NCBI RefSeq assembly: GCF_963576615.1
Contig: NC_088717.1
Span: forward strand, 57,243,526 to 57,307,525
Source of the DNA: Watersipora subatra
Taxonomy: Eukaryota; Bryozoa; Gymnolaemata; Cheilostomatida; Watersiporidae
Direction of reading: 5' to 3'
Length of the DNA: 64,000 nt
Below the pieces are notes generated by a model, which worked only from the letters and a program-made list of their open reading frames with translations, did no database searches and was not told where the DNA came from. The position numbers and the translations under genes are program-made. Shown one piece after another: positions 13,190 to 24,417 of the stretch (its first letter is position 1; each line of letters begins with the position of its first letter).

Positions 13190-15158
13190 ATATACACAAT
13201 GCACCCTCAGGATACGATTTTGATCCGTTTCAGAGTTGGCATTGTATGGTGAAAAAATCGTATGTAGGGGTATAAAAACTATAGTAATTACATAATACAA
13301 ACATCCCCAGGTGAAACACGTCAAAATTCTATATAAGTACTGTACATATTAAAAATTAGTAATAAAATAGTATGTTAACCTTAGTAACTATAGTTACCTA
13401 CAGTAACTTTATTATATTTAGTGGTTATGATCTGCGATAAAATGTAGCATTATGCGGTACTGTACGTACTGTATGTACACATGTACACATGTACATACTG
13501 CACATGTATCATGTGCAGTATGTACCGTAGAGAGTTCTTACCTTCAAGACAGACATACATATAACATAACCTTTGAATTCACCTTAAATAAGTTAAGTTT
13601 ACTAAACACGACCACACTTGAAGCTAAGTTTTAGTATGTATTTTTAACTATTTTACCGAATTTCAACTTTTTATCAATAAAATTTTATCACGTATCAATT
13701 TCTGTCTTCGCTTTCACTATAACTTTTAGTGGACTTCCTTAAAACCTTTTTTAACCTAGCAAAAAGCCCGAATGATGCTGTTTTTGTAATGAAGTGGACT
13801 TTTGTTAGCAGGTTTAAAAAAGTCGTCTGACCACTGACCTTTTGTTCGAAGGGATCGCAACTCCAATTTTTTTACTGGTTTCAAAGGAAAGATATATTTT
13901 ACTCACGAGAATTGTTGAACTGAGAGAAATTGGTTATCTTGTCTCTTTCAGGCATTGTGAAAATATTTTCAGCGAAAAGCAATTCGGTGTCTTGTTATTT
14001 TGACATACGTAATAAGCACACTGACTGCCAAATTTGAACTCGGGCGAAAAATTTGTTGACTTTGTATGGTGAAATAAGATTGGTATGGCGAGGTAAAAAA
14101 AATCATCATGTTCTACTTCGTAAGGTGAAAAAGTCGTATTACATGATAATCGTATCCTGAGGTTGTACTGTACTTGGGCTACCCAAAGCTAAGTAAACTC
14201 TTCTCTATTGGATAAGGAACAAGGAGATCAGTAGTTGCTAGAACGGTTAGCCTGTCTTGACAAGCTGTTGTTTTTGCGTGGTTGTCCCCCCGTCGAGCGA
14301 CGAGCAACAACAGCTTGTCACAAGACGTACTGCACCTGATGCATCAGCTGCACTTATAGGGAGTTGTTCTCTTCCGTCTACGCGGCTTGGCCGCGATGTT
14401 ATGTCGGTCGCTCCATTGGTAATCATAACGGATTTCACGCAAAAATTTATGTAGAAAAAAAAAACAAGATTACAACGTTTAACCAAAGACCAGTTTCTGT
14501 GATAAACTTTAGTAAAACTTAAAAATAAAATAAACTCGAAATAAAATCTATAAGAGCAAATAAAACTGACTGATACAAAAATAGAAATAAAACTTACTGA
14601 GCGCACAAATAACGACATGTTTAGTCGCTGTTGTTGCCTAAGTTCTCAAATTTTAATAAAGTTTACTGCAGAGAGGGGTCGCCAGTTAAACGTTCTTATC
14701 TTAATTTTTCTACATAAATTTTTGTGTGAAATCCGTTATGATTACCAATGGAGCGACCGGAATAACATCGCAGCCGAGCCGCGTAGACGGAAGAGAACAA
14801 CTCCTTATAAGTGCAGCTGATGCATCAGGTGCAGTACGTCTTGTGACAAGCTGTTGTTGCTCGCCACTCGACGGGGGACAACTACGCAAAAACAACAGCT
14901 TGTCAAGACAGGCTATAGAACGGTCAGTGTCTTGATAATATTACAAGACAGATCATCGGGCAATCAAACTGTCTCAGATGCTTGAAGATTACACAAACTC
15001 ATCTTCTCTGTCTCCCATGAAAACACATTGGATTGCAAGAATACATTTCAACTTTCTTCTTCACAGGCGCTGAACAGGTGAATATAGTCAAGTTCCATTT
15101 GCCATGTGACTGCTCAGGGCCTATCAACGTCGACCCTCCTTTAAATGAGGAAACCTAG
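3790..15158 (+). CDS. SLC22-type organic ion transporter, copy A (exons 3-14; 5' part outside window)
   Basis: Major facilitator of the SLC22 (organic cation/anion transporter) family, a plasma-membrane protein with 12 expected membrane spans; the substrate cannot be deduced. Exons: 3790-3921, 5927-6048, 6241-6344, 7232-7386, 7610-7778, 8023-8155, 8865-8988, 9877-10041, 11964-12067, 12396-12473, 12646-12763, 15067-15158 (stop TAG). All phases join without a break. Family marks: a Cys-containing, N-glycosylation-rich loop (NRTS, NMSS, NFSC, NSTI), WDLTC, GDVADRFGRR, PESPRW, KFGRRP, ELYPTQTRTLALG and [14 protein letters not shown]. The first two coding exons, seen in copy B, would lie upstream of base 1. 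About ten amino acids differ from copy B over roughly 498. The donor after 6048 is GTCTCT, weaker than GTATCT in copy B, so splicing there is the one doubtful junction. Not recognisable as a specific SLC22 member. Confidence 0.93.
4135..5140. mobile_element. Copy-A-specific insertion in intron 3 with SINE-like end
   Basis: The introns of copies A and B align up to about 4135 (B 43165) and again from about 5150 (B 43370), so about 1 kb is extra in A. Near 4240-4330 the minus strand reads tRNA-like: a 'ggtggtagatgc' A-box-like stretch is followed by 'gagttcaaatcc', close to a pol III B box. The minus-strand unit ends in a tail with 'atatatagata' near 4150. This suggests a tRNA-derived SINE for part of the insertion. 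The remainder (about 4400-5140) has no recognisable coding content. Confidence 0.4.
6351..6870. repeat. 33-bp minisatellite in intron 5 of copy A
   Basis: About 15-16 tandem units of 33 bp with the core 'gacaccatatgacatgtg' followed by 'actatttgtttcaat'. It starts immediately after the exon 5 donor. Because 33 is a multiple of 3, long open frames exist on the minus strand (11-residue periodic peptides). They are artefacts of the period, not genes. Copy B has only about 6-7 units in the same place. Confidence 0.93.
10120..11135. mobile_element. Copy-A-specific insertion in intron 10
   Basis: About 1 kb present in copy A and absent from copy B, where the flanks meet near 48430. It includes a run 'tgtgtctgtccgtctgtctg' near 10923 and, near 10190-10290, a minus-strand stretch with tRNA-like A/B box resemblance ('ttgtggttacgc' and 'cttgggatttgaat'). 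This would suit one or more SINEs. No protein-coding similarity is seen. Exact ends were not resolved. Confidence 0.35.
13083..13190. repeat. (TA)n / TATACATATA microsatellite
   Basis: Low-complexity run of TA and TACATA units in intron 13 of copy A, adjoining the left end of the mariner-like element. Confidence 0.95.
13195..14170. mobile_element. Mariner-like non-autonomous element in intron 13 of copy A
   Basis: Inverted termini sharing 'cctcaggatacgatt' lie near 13203-13221 and, as reverse complement, 14147-14163. The right end reads '...ggttgtactg' followed by TA, so the outermost sequence in inward orientation begins CAGTACAACCTCAGG after a TA, as in Tc1/mariner termini. The left end is less well preserved. 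Both sides also share a subterminal 'ggtgaaaaa(a)tcgtat' motif. No transposase frame is visible. The region is absent from copy B. Confidence 0.55.
14239..14924. mobile_element. Foldback DNA transposon (668 bp, about 210-bp TIRs, 9-bp TSD), Mutator-like
   Basis: The element is 14248-14915, from 'tagcctgtcttgacaagctg' to its reverse complement. Each arm is about 210 bp and they are highly similar, with about 245 bp between them. It is flanked by the exact 9-bp direct repeat TAGAACGGT (14239-14247 and 14916-14924). Copy B keeps the unfilled site (ttgaactgt at 52541-52549, a diverged single copy), which proves insertion after the duplication or loss from B. Long TIRs with a 9-bp TSD point to a Mutator-like (MULE) non-autonomous element. 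The family assignment is inference. Confidence 0.85.
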
Positions 15159-15780
15159 TGATGCGATGCAATTCATATTTTATTTTCTGTTTTAACATAT
15201 ATAACAGGAGTATTTTACTTGCCTGAATTATATAGGTCAGCCTTTTACATCAGTTTCCCTGGCTTATGTTATCTTTTTCATACTAAGCATAGTACAATGT
15301 TGTGCTTGTATTGTATGTACTATTTTAGGATTTCTATTATTTTTATGAAAAATATTCCTAGTAAAATGTATTTATTTGTTTTAAGTTTCATGAAACTTAA
15401 AACTGTTACATTGCAATTGCTACATTGTAGCTCTTCTTTCACATTTTTATTATAGATCTGTTATAGAAAAATATTTGTCTAATAATTTACTTTGAGCTTT
15501 GTTTTGTTGGAGGTAATTTTTTAAGGTATTGTATCCTAACACTTGCATATGCAATATTTTTTAAATTATTGTAGGCCGACACATGATATATACTTCTAAT
15601 GGATTGAACGATTAAAGGATCCAGTGTGTTATTTTATAAACATGCAGCTTGACCAAATCTTTTGCTCATAATTGCAGACAAGTCATCTTGGATACATTTG
15701 AAATCTTTGAACACTCCAGTTTGAAGGAGTGCCTCATTTGGTTAACAGTGCAAAATTAGGGCTGTGGTAAATGAATTGTA
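15159..15780 (+). other. 3' flank of SLC22 copy A
   Basis: 3' untranslated/flanking sequence. It aligns to copy B (52800-53160) up to about 15545, which is the downstream edge of the duplicated block. An ATTAAA occurs near 15612, just beyond the conserved part. No other gene is seen. Confidence 0.5.
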
Positions 15781-16475
15781 GCATATTGCCGTTTTGTGGT
15801 GCGGTGAAGTTTTGTTGCTAGACAAAGTCTAAATCATTCTTTACGCTATTGGCAATGCTCCAGTTAGCAGGCAGTTTTTTCACAGTAACCAGTACTATCA
15901 AAAGTACCCTCACCTAGTGCTGGGACGATATTTCGGTATACCGTCGATACTACTTTCTAATACCGACCGTACCGAGTGCTTTCTGCCCATATCGAAATAT
16001 CGGATATCGACGATAATATATACGACTCGGTTGGACGGGTTCTTCATAGAATAATACTAATACATGGATTTATCAGAGAGTTGTTTTCCCATGGCAGCTT
16101 TTCCTGGCAGGTAAGACAACTCCGAATACCATACCGGTTGGCTACGCCATCATATCGTGCCAAAACGAATTTTTGATATTGTCCCAGCACAACCCTCACC
16201 ACAAGCATAAGCACTCTTACCACAAGCATTAGTGTCTGTACCATAGCTAAAAGTGTGATCACCACTAGTATTCGCATCACTGTGATCCATCGTGTCACCT
16301 ACATTACCAGAGTTGCCTCTAACCGAACCCTTTGTCAGATTTTCCAATGAGCCTGCGTTCCATAACTTGATAATACTCATCAGATCTACATGTATCTGTG
16401 ACCTTTTTGCAAAACCTGTTGAAGTATGCCTGCTGTACATATGAAGATCCATTCTCATCTTGTAGCACACCATTT
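15780..16475 (-). pseudogene. Ty3/Gypsy-type pol 3' tail remnant (copy 1)
   Basis: The minus strand encodes a fragment with the motif RGNSGNVGD..DHSDA and TDTNAC. The same fragment recurs at 19800-20098, where it lies downstream (minus strand) of a recognisable Gypsy integrase. It is therefore read as the C-terminal tail of the same retroelement family. It is interrupted by the hAT element at 15915-16192 and has stops and frameshifts. No intact protein. Confidence 0.5.
15907..16200. mobile_element. hAT MITE (278 bp) with 8-bp TSD
   Basis: The element is 15915-16192. It begins 'tagtgctgggacgatat' and ends 'atattgtcccagcac' plus aa, giving TIRs of about 15 bp. It is flanked by the exact 8-bp duplication CCCTCACC (15907-15914 and 16193-16200). 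An 8-bp TSD and this TIR type are typical of hAT. Removing it restores continuity with the parallel sequence at 19805-20030. Confidence 0.9.
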
Positions 16476-18880
16476 TGTCATAAAAACAGTTAGTGTAACT
16501 TTGGAGTATGTCATTACAAGCTGTAGACAGCGTACTGTGTCGCCTTCCAACTGCAGGGGTTTATCTATAATAGCAGAACTGCCTATTTCACATGGAGAGC
16601 CTCTGTAACACCCTGCCTCCCTTTGAGCTGGCTTGTAATTGTCATCACTGTGTCTTGCACCCTCTCTCTCTCTCTCTCTAGAGATTTGCTATTCATGCTC
16701 AATGTTGAGTTCTTGTAGACAGCAGTAGAGAATGTGTAGTCAGCATACAGTCGCCTATTATGCAGGGCATCATGGAAGATTTGCTTGATAGCCTCAAGTG
16801 TCTTTAAGACCTTTATATTCTTGAGTTTTCGTGCTAATCTAATTTTAAGCCTGTGTGTATGTTAAAGTGGGAAGTGCAGCATTGGCTTTAATAGTTGCAT
16901 CCTAGTGTAAGAGTGTGTTATCTACATTGAGACTGATGAAGGAATTCGTTGAGTAGGTTGGAGACAACTTTCAATTTTGAAGTATCTATGATATGCTCTT
17001 GATGAGACCGATTCACTTGTGCTCTGCTAAAATTAACAGAGGTTGCTGTATCCAACATTTCCTAAAGTATAACCTGATGAAACCAAGTCACTTGTGCTCG
17101 GCTGAAACCAACAGAGTGTGCTGAAACCGAGGCTTCCTAAAATATAACAGGAGGGGACAAACCTCTGTAAGAACAATAACTCTTCATTTTTAATCATCAT
17201 TGCAACTTTCTCCGAGCTTGCTGTAAGTTATTCAACTGACGATCAGAAAGTGACAACATTTCTCCAATGAATAAACAATTTTGCTGAAGTAACATATCCA
17301 TGCATCACCCTTTGGAGCAAAACACTAGCTGACTTGCCTAAAACTAGCAGCAGTATTTATATAGCATAAGCCGACAGACGAGAGCTTAACAGTTATTGTT
17401 TGAACTGACCAATCACGTTAATTCGATATCTGCTAATTTTGCAACAGTTCTACATACAAAACAATAAAAATTATTGTGCTACAATTAACCATCATGGTGC
17501 AATAAACTAGGCCCTGCCAAAAATCCCGTGAAAAGCTGCATACAATAATTTGTGAACATGCTCTAATGTAATTGAAAGACATATCAGGAGGACGAAAAGT
17601 AATAAATGCAAAATCTCGTAGCGAGGAAAAGTATAAACGAAATAGAAACATAACTTGAAAATTTTTTAAAAACTAGTAATTAATTGGAACAGATAATTAG
17701 ACTAGTCTGACATGCAACCATAAACGTAAATAAATTTTACTGACCTGCGAACAGTATGAATAAAATCGTTAAATTGTCAATTGCTCAAAAATGTCTATAA
17801 ATTTCTGCAAATGGCGTCTTTTATCTTTTCTGCATCAACTTTGATCTCGGAAGTATTTTGTTTATACGTGTACATAGCCACTTAGTTGCCTCATTTTTTC
17901 ATCAGTCCATCAGAAATGAATGCCTATGGAGTTGTTCTCTCATGGCTTTTTTCAAGACCATCACTCCTTTTATACAGTTTGTTCGCTAGGATATCATTTG
18001 CGATTTTTAGGCTCACAACACTGGCATCGCAGTTCATCACTCTCAGAGTTTAGCTTTAGTTTTAGTTTCAGTTTTACTACAAATCGTTAGTAAGTGTTTG
18101 CTTTATAAGTGGAGTAGGCTGGCAGTATTGAACTACACTTGCCAAATTTTTAGTTTAACATGGCTGCCTCCAACAGTGAACACAATATTCCAGAGTTTAA
18201 AGCAAACCATTTAGCTAGCACGAGTCAGCCAAGTAAAGTAATTGCTATTGTTATATAAAATCTTGTCATAAGCAATGTTGTCATAAGCGTGATAACTTTT
18301 AGTAGACAGAGTGAACGAAAGGGCTTTTATTTCAATGGGTCCTTTACAAATGGTTACTATCAGAAAACAAAAAAGGCATGCCTGTACTTACCGAGCTAGA
18401 AGCAGTAAGAGAGTGAGTTCAAGATCTGGCTTTTCCTGTCTGGCTTTTTTCCATTCCATTGTGAGGTCAAAAGCAGGATTACAGCAAGTCAATTATATAA
18501 CATCCCCCATTCTTTCACCGTGGCAATTTCCCTACTGACGTTGCCTACACCTGGATTTTGAGAGATCCTGTGAGATCTAATCTTTCTCTGCATCCCGTAT
18601 AGTCTGTAAGCAACTGTTCACTGATCTTCTACATGCCCAGGTGCACATAGGAACAAGTGGTTTTCCCCATAGAGTCTGGTAGCTCTGTCAGTAGAACCTG
18701 GTTGTTCTCACTAATGCCTCAAGAGCACACTGATATGTCAAATACTCATGAAAACCCAAGGTTTTGTGGTAGAGCCTGGGAACTCTCCTTACATAGACAT
18801 CGTTTTGAGAGTTTTTAGAAATTACATTGTGATCTCGCCAGGCTCGAGTAGTCCTCATCCACAGAGTCCATTTTTTCTAT
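16476..18880. other. Spacer: no supported gene
   Basis: Contains a short (CT)n run near 16659-16680 and a two-copy 75-bp direct repeat (17001-17150). The rest is unassigned sequence, probably degraded retroelement. A few short open frames lack any recognisable domain. Confidence 0.4.
17001..17150. repeat. Two-copy 75-bp direct repeat
   Basis: Two diverged tandem copies, each starting 'gatgaaacc/gatgagacc', with 'tcacttgtgctc' in the middle and 'cctaaa' plus 'tataac' at the end. Confidence 0.7.
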
Positions 18881-19560
18881 TACGCTAGCCAATTAACTGT
18901 GGATTCCATTGCTTCCGCTCGTGGAGCTCCACCCCCTGTGTCTCAAACTTTGCCAGTTGAGCCTCATAAGGCCTTTTTAGGGCAACATGCTGTTCAGTGA
19001 GGGCCTGCAACTCTTCCTCAAAATCAGTCTCAGGCCCAAAGGCCTCTGATCGTCGCTCGGATGTCTTTCAGGGAAAAGACATAATCAGCCCGTAACTGAC
19101 TCACTACTTGCTCTGAGTCAGCTACTAGCTGGCTGGTAGCATGGAAGACCAACACAGGTGGATTATTCTTGCTCACTCTCGCTCTCCATCGACTTGAGGC
19201 CTGTTCCTTCGCGGCAAGTGGTGAGAATGACCTTCTGCACCTGCAGATCTTTTGCAGGCGCTGAAGGTCTAAAGGTGGCTTTCACCTTTCCTTCTCTCCT
19301 TCCTATTGAGGCCTGGCAAACCTCAACTGTGTGAGTCTTTTCTCCATACATGTTGCAGACTATTCAGAACATCACTTGCTCTCATGTTCCTCCTGTCTGC
19401 ACTTCTGGCACTTGATGCGAGTACACCAGTCAGTCGTATGAGAGGTCTCTCACACCTCCAACACCTCAGGCAATCCTCTCCAAAATGGTCACTTGAGTCT
19501 TTGCAGTAAGAGTTAGGGCACTTCATTATTATTGTGTTGGTTTCAGTAGATTTGGAAGTA
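18880..19560 (-). pseudogene. Retrotransposon gag-like remnant with zinc-knuckle cysteines
   Basis: On the minus strand, 19525 to about 19365 encodes a cysteine cluster: CPNSYCKDSSDHFGEDC, followed by CWRC and, after a +1 frame change, C-x2-C-x4-H-x4-C (CQKC, H, then C with a TGA just before it). CCHC knuckles are typical of retroviral-type nucleocapsid. Downstream (minus) sequence to 18880 is coding-like but broken. Family assignment to Gypsy rests on its neighbours. Confidence 0.5.
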
Positions 19561-19799
19561 AGAATCTAAAGAAAAAGTAAGACATTATTCATAATACAGA
19601 AGTCATCATGTTTCTTCCTCTTAACAAACTGACTACTTCTAGTGAGACTGTCTCCAGTCTCAGCAATATGGTTCGCAGTGAGAATAGTGAGATCTTTCTT
19701 ATACCACATCGGCTACTGGTTTGTTTTGCTTCTGTAGGTGTGCTTGGCAAAGCAGTACACTTAGCTAAGCAGTTAGGAGTTTAAAAGAGCGTTTTAAAA

Positions 19800-21535
19800 A
19801 TCTAATTCATTATTTACGCTATTGGCAATGCTCTGGTTAGAAGGCAGTTTTTCACAGTAACCAGTACTATCATAAGTACTCTCACCACAAGCATTAGCAC
19901 TCTCATACAAGCATTAGTGTCTGTATCATAGCTAAAACTGTGGTCACCTTTGGTATAAGCATCACTGTGATCTGTCGCATCACCTACATTACCAGAGTTG
20001 CCTCTAATCAAAGTGGGGATAGCTGGACTAGGCACACTAGAGATTAGCAATGCGAGATGAGCTTGTTCACCTATGACCCTTTTTTTTACAAATCTCATTG
20101 GATTTTTTTAGACGGGTAGGCTGTATGCGGAAGTGGTCATCTTCTCTGCAGTCAAAGTCATAAAGCACAAATAAATGCTTAAGGTATGGCCATGCGTAAT
20201 GATTTTTTCGTTGGTTTTGACCGGAATCACGAAACGAACAAAAAACACAAAATTATTCGGCTGAAATTCACAGAATTGTCAGAGCTGTGCATGCACACCG
20301 AAATCATCGACGAATTGCTTTTAATTGGTTGAACAAATTATTAGTGAGCACGATTCTAGCAGCTTTTACAATTTATATAGTCCAAGACACGTATTATGAC
20401 ACACAATAAAAGGACCAGCGCAATTCGACATAGTACATGCGATGTAACTGCCTAGATTGTTGTTGTAACTGCCTAGACTTGCCTAGATTGATTCTTTATC
20501 ATTCAGACAATATAGCTATAAATCGTTTCTTTTATAATAATAACAATTTCTTCTTAGCAGAAAAAGTTTTGTTGTAGAAAGAGTTGACATCTTTAGCACA
20601 ATCAAATCAGTTGCATCGTATTTACTATGGCAAATCGCGTTAGTATTTTTCTTGTGTTTCGAGTTATGTGCTTCGGACTATATAAATTGCAAAAGCCGCT
20701 AGAATCTTGCTCGCTAATAATTTGTTTAGCCAATTAAAAGCGTTTCGTTGACGATTTCGGTGTGCATGCACAGCTCTGACAATTCTGTGAATTTCAGCCG
20801 AATCACTCTGTGTTTTTTGTTCATTTCATGATTTCAGTCAGAATCAACGAAAAAATCATTACATGTGGCTGCAGTACCTTTACAGCTGCGACCCAATAGC
20901 TCTCAGGAGAGCTGTTTGCTCGCACTACAATACCTTTCTTATTAGCATCAGATGGGGCATTAACCCACACCCGCTGTCCTAGTTGGCTCTCTGACAGAAG
21001 TGTAGCTTTGTATTTAGAGTTCCATTTCTTACGCTTAGCCTTTTTGGCCTCGAGTTTTTTACGCTCAATAAGGTTATAGCCTAGAGTTCAGAAAACAGGC
21101 TTTCCCAAAGTTGTCCTGACTGATCTGCCAAACATTAACTCGCTCAGGGAGTATCCCGATTTGAGTGGAGTCTATCCGCAATCAAGGAGTGATTTGTCCT
21201 TGTCTGCTGACATATCCCACATTTGTTCAACAGTTTAAACTGCTCGTTCAGCTAGTCCATTGGATGGTGAATACCTAGGGCTGCTGGTGACTATTTGAAA
21301 GTCCCACATTAAAGCGACGTTATTAATATTAATGGCTAGCAAAACAGGGTCCATTATCACTCTTGATTAGTTTCGGCTAACTCAGTCTAGCATACACCAG
21401 CTTCATAGCTTGAATTAAAAGATCAGAAGTCTGAGCTTGAATCTGGGGTACTTTAATTCATCTGGAGTAGTAATCCACCATGAACAGATATGACGCCATG
21501 GTTTTTACCCGGTTCGTCAGGAGGTCAAAGACAGG
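19800..21535 (-). pseudogene. Ty3/Gypsy integrase and pol tail remnant, split by a MITE
   Basis: The minus strand from about 21530 to 20883 encodes a degenerate Gypsy-type integrase. It has FMVDYYSR (first catalytic Asp region, near 21470), SDNGPCFAS-type (second Asp, near 21345), SPRYSPSNGLAERAV (Glu region, near 21270) and a C-terminal stretch with VWVNAPSDANKKGIVVR. Several in-frame stops (after AERAV, in LLDCG*TPL) and frameshifts make it dead. The reading continues on the other side of a Harbinger-like MITE (20182-20879) as the tail with RGNSGNVGD (19814-20098). No LTRs were identified. Confidence 0.75.
20179..20882. mobile_element. Foldback MITE (698 bp) with TTA target duplication, PIF/Harbinger-like
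   Basis: Arms of about 215 bp, near-complementary: 'gtaatgattttttcgttg' at 20196 and its complement ending at 20862, both containing 'ggtgtgcatgcacagctctg' or its complement. The outer ends read AGGTA...TACCT with TTA on each side (20179-20181 and 20880-20882). The 3-bp TTA duplication suggests PIF/Harbinger; the outer 15 bp of the arms are less alike than the inner part. It interrupts the Gypsy remnant. Confidence 0.75.
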
Positions 21536-21792
21536 GTTACAGTGAGTCGATTATTTAACAGATAGAGCGTATTACCTGCTGAAGATTTTAACACAGGAAG
21601 AAAAAGGAGCACACCGTCATTTCAGCTAGTGGCTCTATTATAAAGCACTTAGCGTCTTCAACAATGTTCAAACGAGTAGAATATTAGCGACTGAGCTTAC
21701 ACAATTGTTAAACTAACAAACACTAACCACTCGTGATGGTTTTGTCGCTGGCTCGATAAATGAAGCTATAGCCATAGCCCATAATCTCACTC

Positions 21793-22549
21793 CAGTAGAT
21801 GCTCCTGTAACGTATATCTACTAAAAATCTATACAACGTTTTTGCTTCGTACTACGTAAAAATTTCCATAGAACGTAAACTGTGAAGTTGGCAATTTTAC
21901 AAATTCGATTTGAATGGTAATATATCTCGCAACATTTGTGAAACAAAAAACAAAGTACATATAGCGTTGTATCAATTACACATACATTATAGGTGTTATA
22001 GCGCCGGTCTACCAATGTGACTGTCATGAGTTGGAGTAACATCAAAAGTTATCTTTTATTCTAACTTTGACCTCTGGATACAGATAGACGATGATAAGAT
22101 AGACACTGTTCTTTTTATAGTAAAAATATTTTTGTGTTGCTTTATTGTAGGCGTGTAAAATATTTGTTACTAGTTTTACTGCATAGAATAGACTCTGCTG
22201 TGTAGAAAAAATAAGTAAATCGTTGTAAATGGACGTCGAAGATGTGCGTTCCCCAGTACACTTATTGCAAAATTATCGCAATCAGAGTCTATAAAACCAG
22301 TGGAACTGACCAAAAAAGGAGAAAAGTTGTCCATGCAAACTAATAATACTGCAGTTGCAGTGCAGCCAAAAAAATCAAAAAGTTAAGCCTAGTTTTCCCT
22401 ATTTGTATGGTCAAATGGGTGAGTTTGGAAAGATCTTGAAACGTATTAGGCAATTCGCATGTACACTATTTTGCAGTTTGTATACTGCAAAATCCTATTA
22501 ACATAAAGGTTCGGGGAACGGATTTTTTACGTTGTAGAAGGGCCTACTG
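21793..22549. mobile_element. Possible mariner-like MITE (757 bp)
   Basis: Imperfect inverted ends: CAGTAGATGCTCCTGTAACG at 21793 and, reverse-complemented, CAGTAGGCCCTTCTACAACG ending at 22549 next to TA. The left TA is not preserved. Interior is AT-rich with no transposase frame. Confidence 0.45.
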
Positions 22550-23540
22550 TATTATATCTGTGTGACGTTAGTTTATTATGATGCCCATTTTTCTAAGTGG
22601 AAGAGTGAGAGTGGATGCAACGCCGTCCAAGGCTATTTGCGTTGAGCTCCTAGAAATGGCGGTGGAAAATGACGTATTTTATTGAGTTCACCATAGCACT
22701 GACATTGTTTTTTCCAATAAACTATGCTACTCACAGGCTAGTCATAATTTGAGGTATATTGAGCAAAAATTCAATTCCTGTGGAGTTTATTGAAAATACA
22801 ATAGTCAATATAGCAGGTAAATCTTATGCCTAATGCCTTAATTGAAAATCCAAATGCACAATAGTTCAATATAGTTCAATAAAGAAAAAGTTACCAGTGA
22901 CTGAGTGAGTATCAGGCGATATATTTTTAAAATAATATTATAAAGTAAATATAAATATTATTTATACTATATATTTATGTATTATATAATTATGTAAATA
23001 TATTTATTGATTTATTACAAATTTTAAATTACACATAATTTTATATCGTTATCATAGTTTATCTGTATTTTTATATATTATTACGTACAATTAACAACAC
23101 TAATGCGTACTACATACAATACATGAGTGATAAATATATAACTATTACAACATTTTATCATGTCTTATTTTATTAGTTAGCGTCACAGTGTAATAATTAT
23201 AATGGTTTATTCAATTACATTTTTAATTACTATATTTATATTAAATTATATTTTATTGTTAAATGTGTATTATATTATTAAACTAATAGATATTAAACTT
23301 AAATATATGTAGGACTACGATATTAAAATTAAATATTTTATAATAACAATAAATCATATAAAAATGATACATCTTAATTGTTTATAAAAGCATGTAACAT
23401 GCCAAATATTAATTTTAAAATTTTTAATTAAAATACTACTGGTAGCAATATTGATAACTTAGTTATTTGATATAACATTATAAATCATTTTGGTTGGTAA
23501 ATGAAATGCTGTCACAATATTGTTGGTTATTTTATGTCTA
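22550..23540. other. AT-rich spacer
   Basis: Very AT-rich sequence (especially 22920-23520) with no gene or clear repeat boundary. Confidence 0.6.
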
Positions 23541-23544
23541 ATAT

Positions 23545-23690
23545 TGCAGTGCCTAGTAGCTGCTCTGCTCCAGGTTGCTCAAATAGAAGTAGTAATGTTA
23601 ACCGTACTTATTACTGATTTCCCAAAGCAGAGGAGCTCAATGGTCAAGCGAGATGTCGTCAAAAGACTCTAAATTAATTGAAACAGAGGT
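23545..23690 (+). pseudogene. THAP-domain exon remnant
   Basis: After an acceptor-like 'taatattgcag' the + strand encodes a start resembling a THAP zinc finger: SSCSAPGCSNRSS, then NRTYY, a TGA stop, and FPKAEELNGQARC. C-x4-C followed by an FP about 18 residues later is the THAP N-terminal half. The in-frame stop and absence of the W...P...C-x2-H half show a dead fragment. It lies about 3 kb from the complete THAP gene and is clearly diverged from it. Confidence 0.6.
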
Positions 23691-23699
23691 AATACAAAA

Positions 23700-24368
23700 T
23701 GTCTATTCCTATAGTTTACACGCATGTACATACTAGGTCTATATGTTGCACTAGTGTTTCTATAAAATGTCACAATAAAATTAGTTATAAGCAATATTCA
23801 TATTATAAATGCCTGCGTGACACTCATTTGGTTTTCAGATGTTTATATTACATGTATGTTTTAAGTTTATGTTCTACTTTTAACTCTTTTCTTCGAGTAT
23901 TCATAATTCTTTCATATTGCATTTAATCAATACTTTTCTACTTGAAAGTTTATATAGAATTTTTAAATGCTAAACTTGTTATAGCGACTATATTTGAACA
24001 TTTATTCTAAACGTTACAGAGAAATAGCCTATGAAATCAACTATATGTTGCAATACTATCTCTGACTGTAATTATATTTAATAATCAACAAAAAAGCATT
24101 CTACTTTTAGTCAATCACAAAATATATTATGTTATTTGATTAAACTTCCATTTACTACTATACAAGCAGGTTTGCTATTTTGAGATAAACTCCTTCTGGC
24201 TACACATCTGGAATATAGAACTTTCTTTTATGTACATATTTACATATACACATTAGTTGCATACATGATAAAATGATATCATGTACCATGTACATTATAC
24301 CATGTAACCAGGTTAATGTATAAAATAATATGAGGGGAATTGTGCACTCATGTATACATTCTAGTATT

Positions 24369-24371
<3 letters not shown>
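23700..24371. other. AT-rich spacer before the Copia element
   Basis: No gene recognised; short open frames have no domain signal. Confidence 0.5.

Positions 24372-24412
<41 letters not shown>
24372..24412. repeat. (AT)n microsatellite at the Copia insertion edge
   Basis: About 20 AT units directly flank the left LTR. The Copia element inserted at, or slipped within, TA-rich sequence. Confidence 0.9.

Positions 24413-24415
<3 letters not shown>

Positions 24416-24417
<2 letters not shown>

Noticed and set aside
13452-13540. Palindromic 'gtacacatgtacacatgtac' and 'ctgcacatgtatcatgtgcag' as a regulatory operator
   Set aside because: It is inside a mariner-like element in an intron and is best explained as low-complexity palindromic sequence.
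14247-14935. Several mirrored open frames (60-123 codons)
   Set aside because: They are translations of the two arms of an inverted repeat and show no protein domain.
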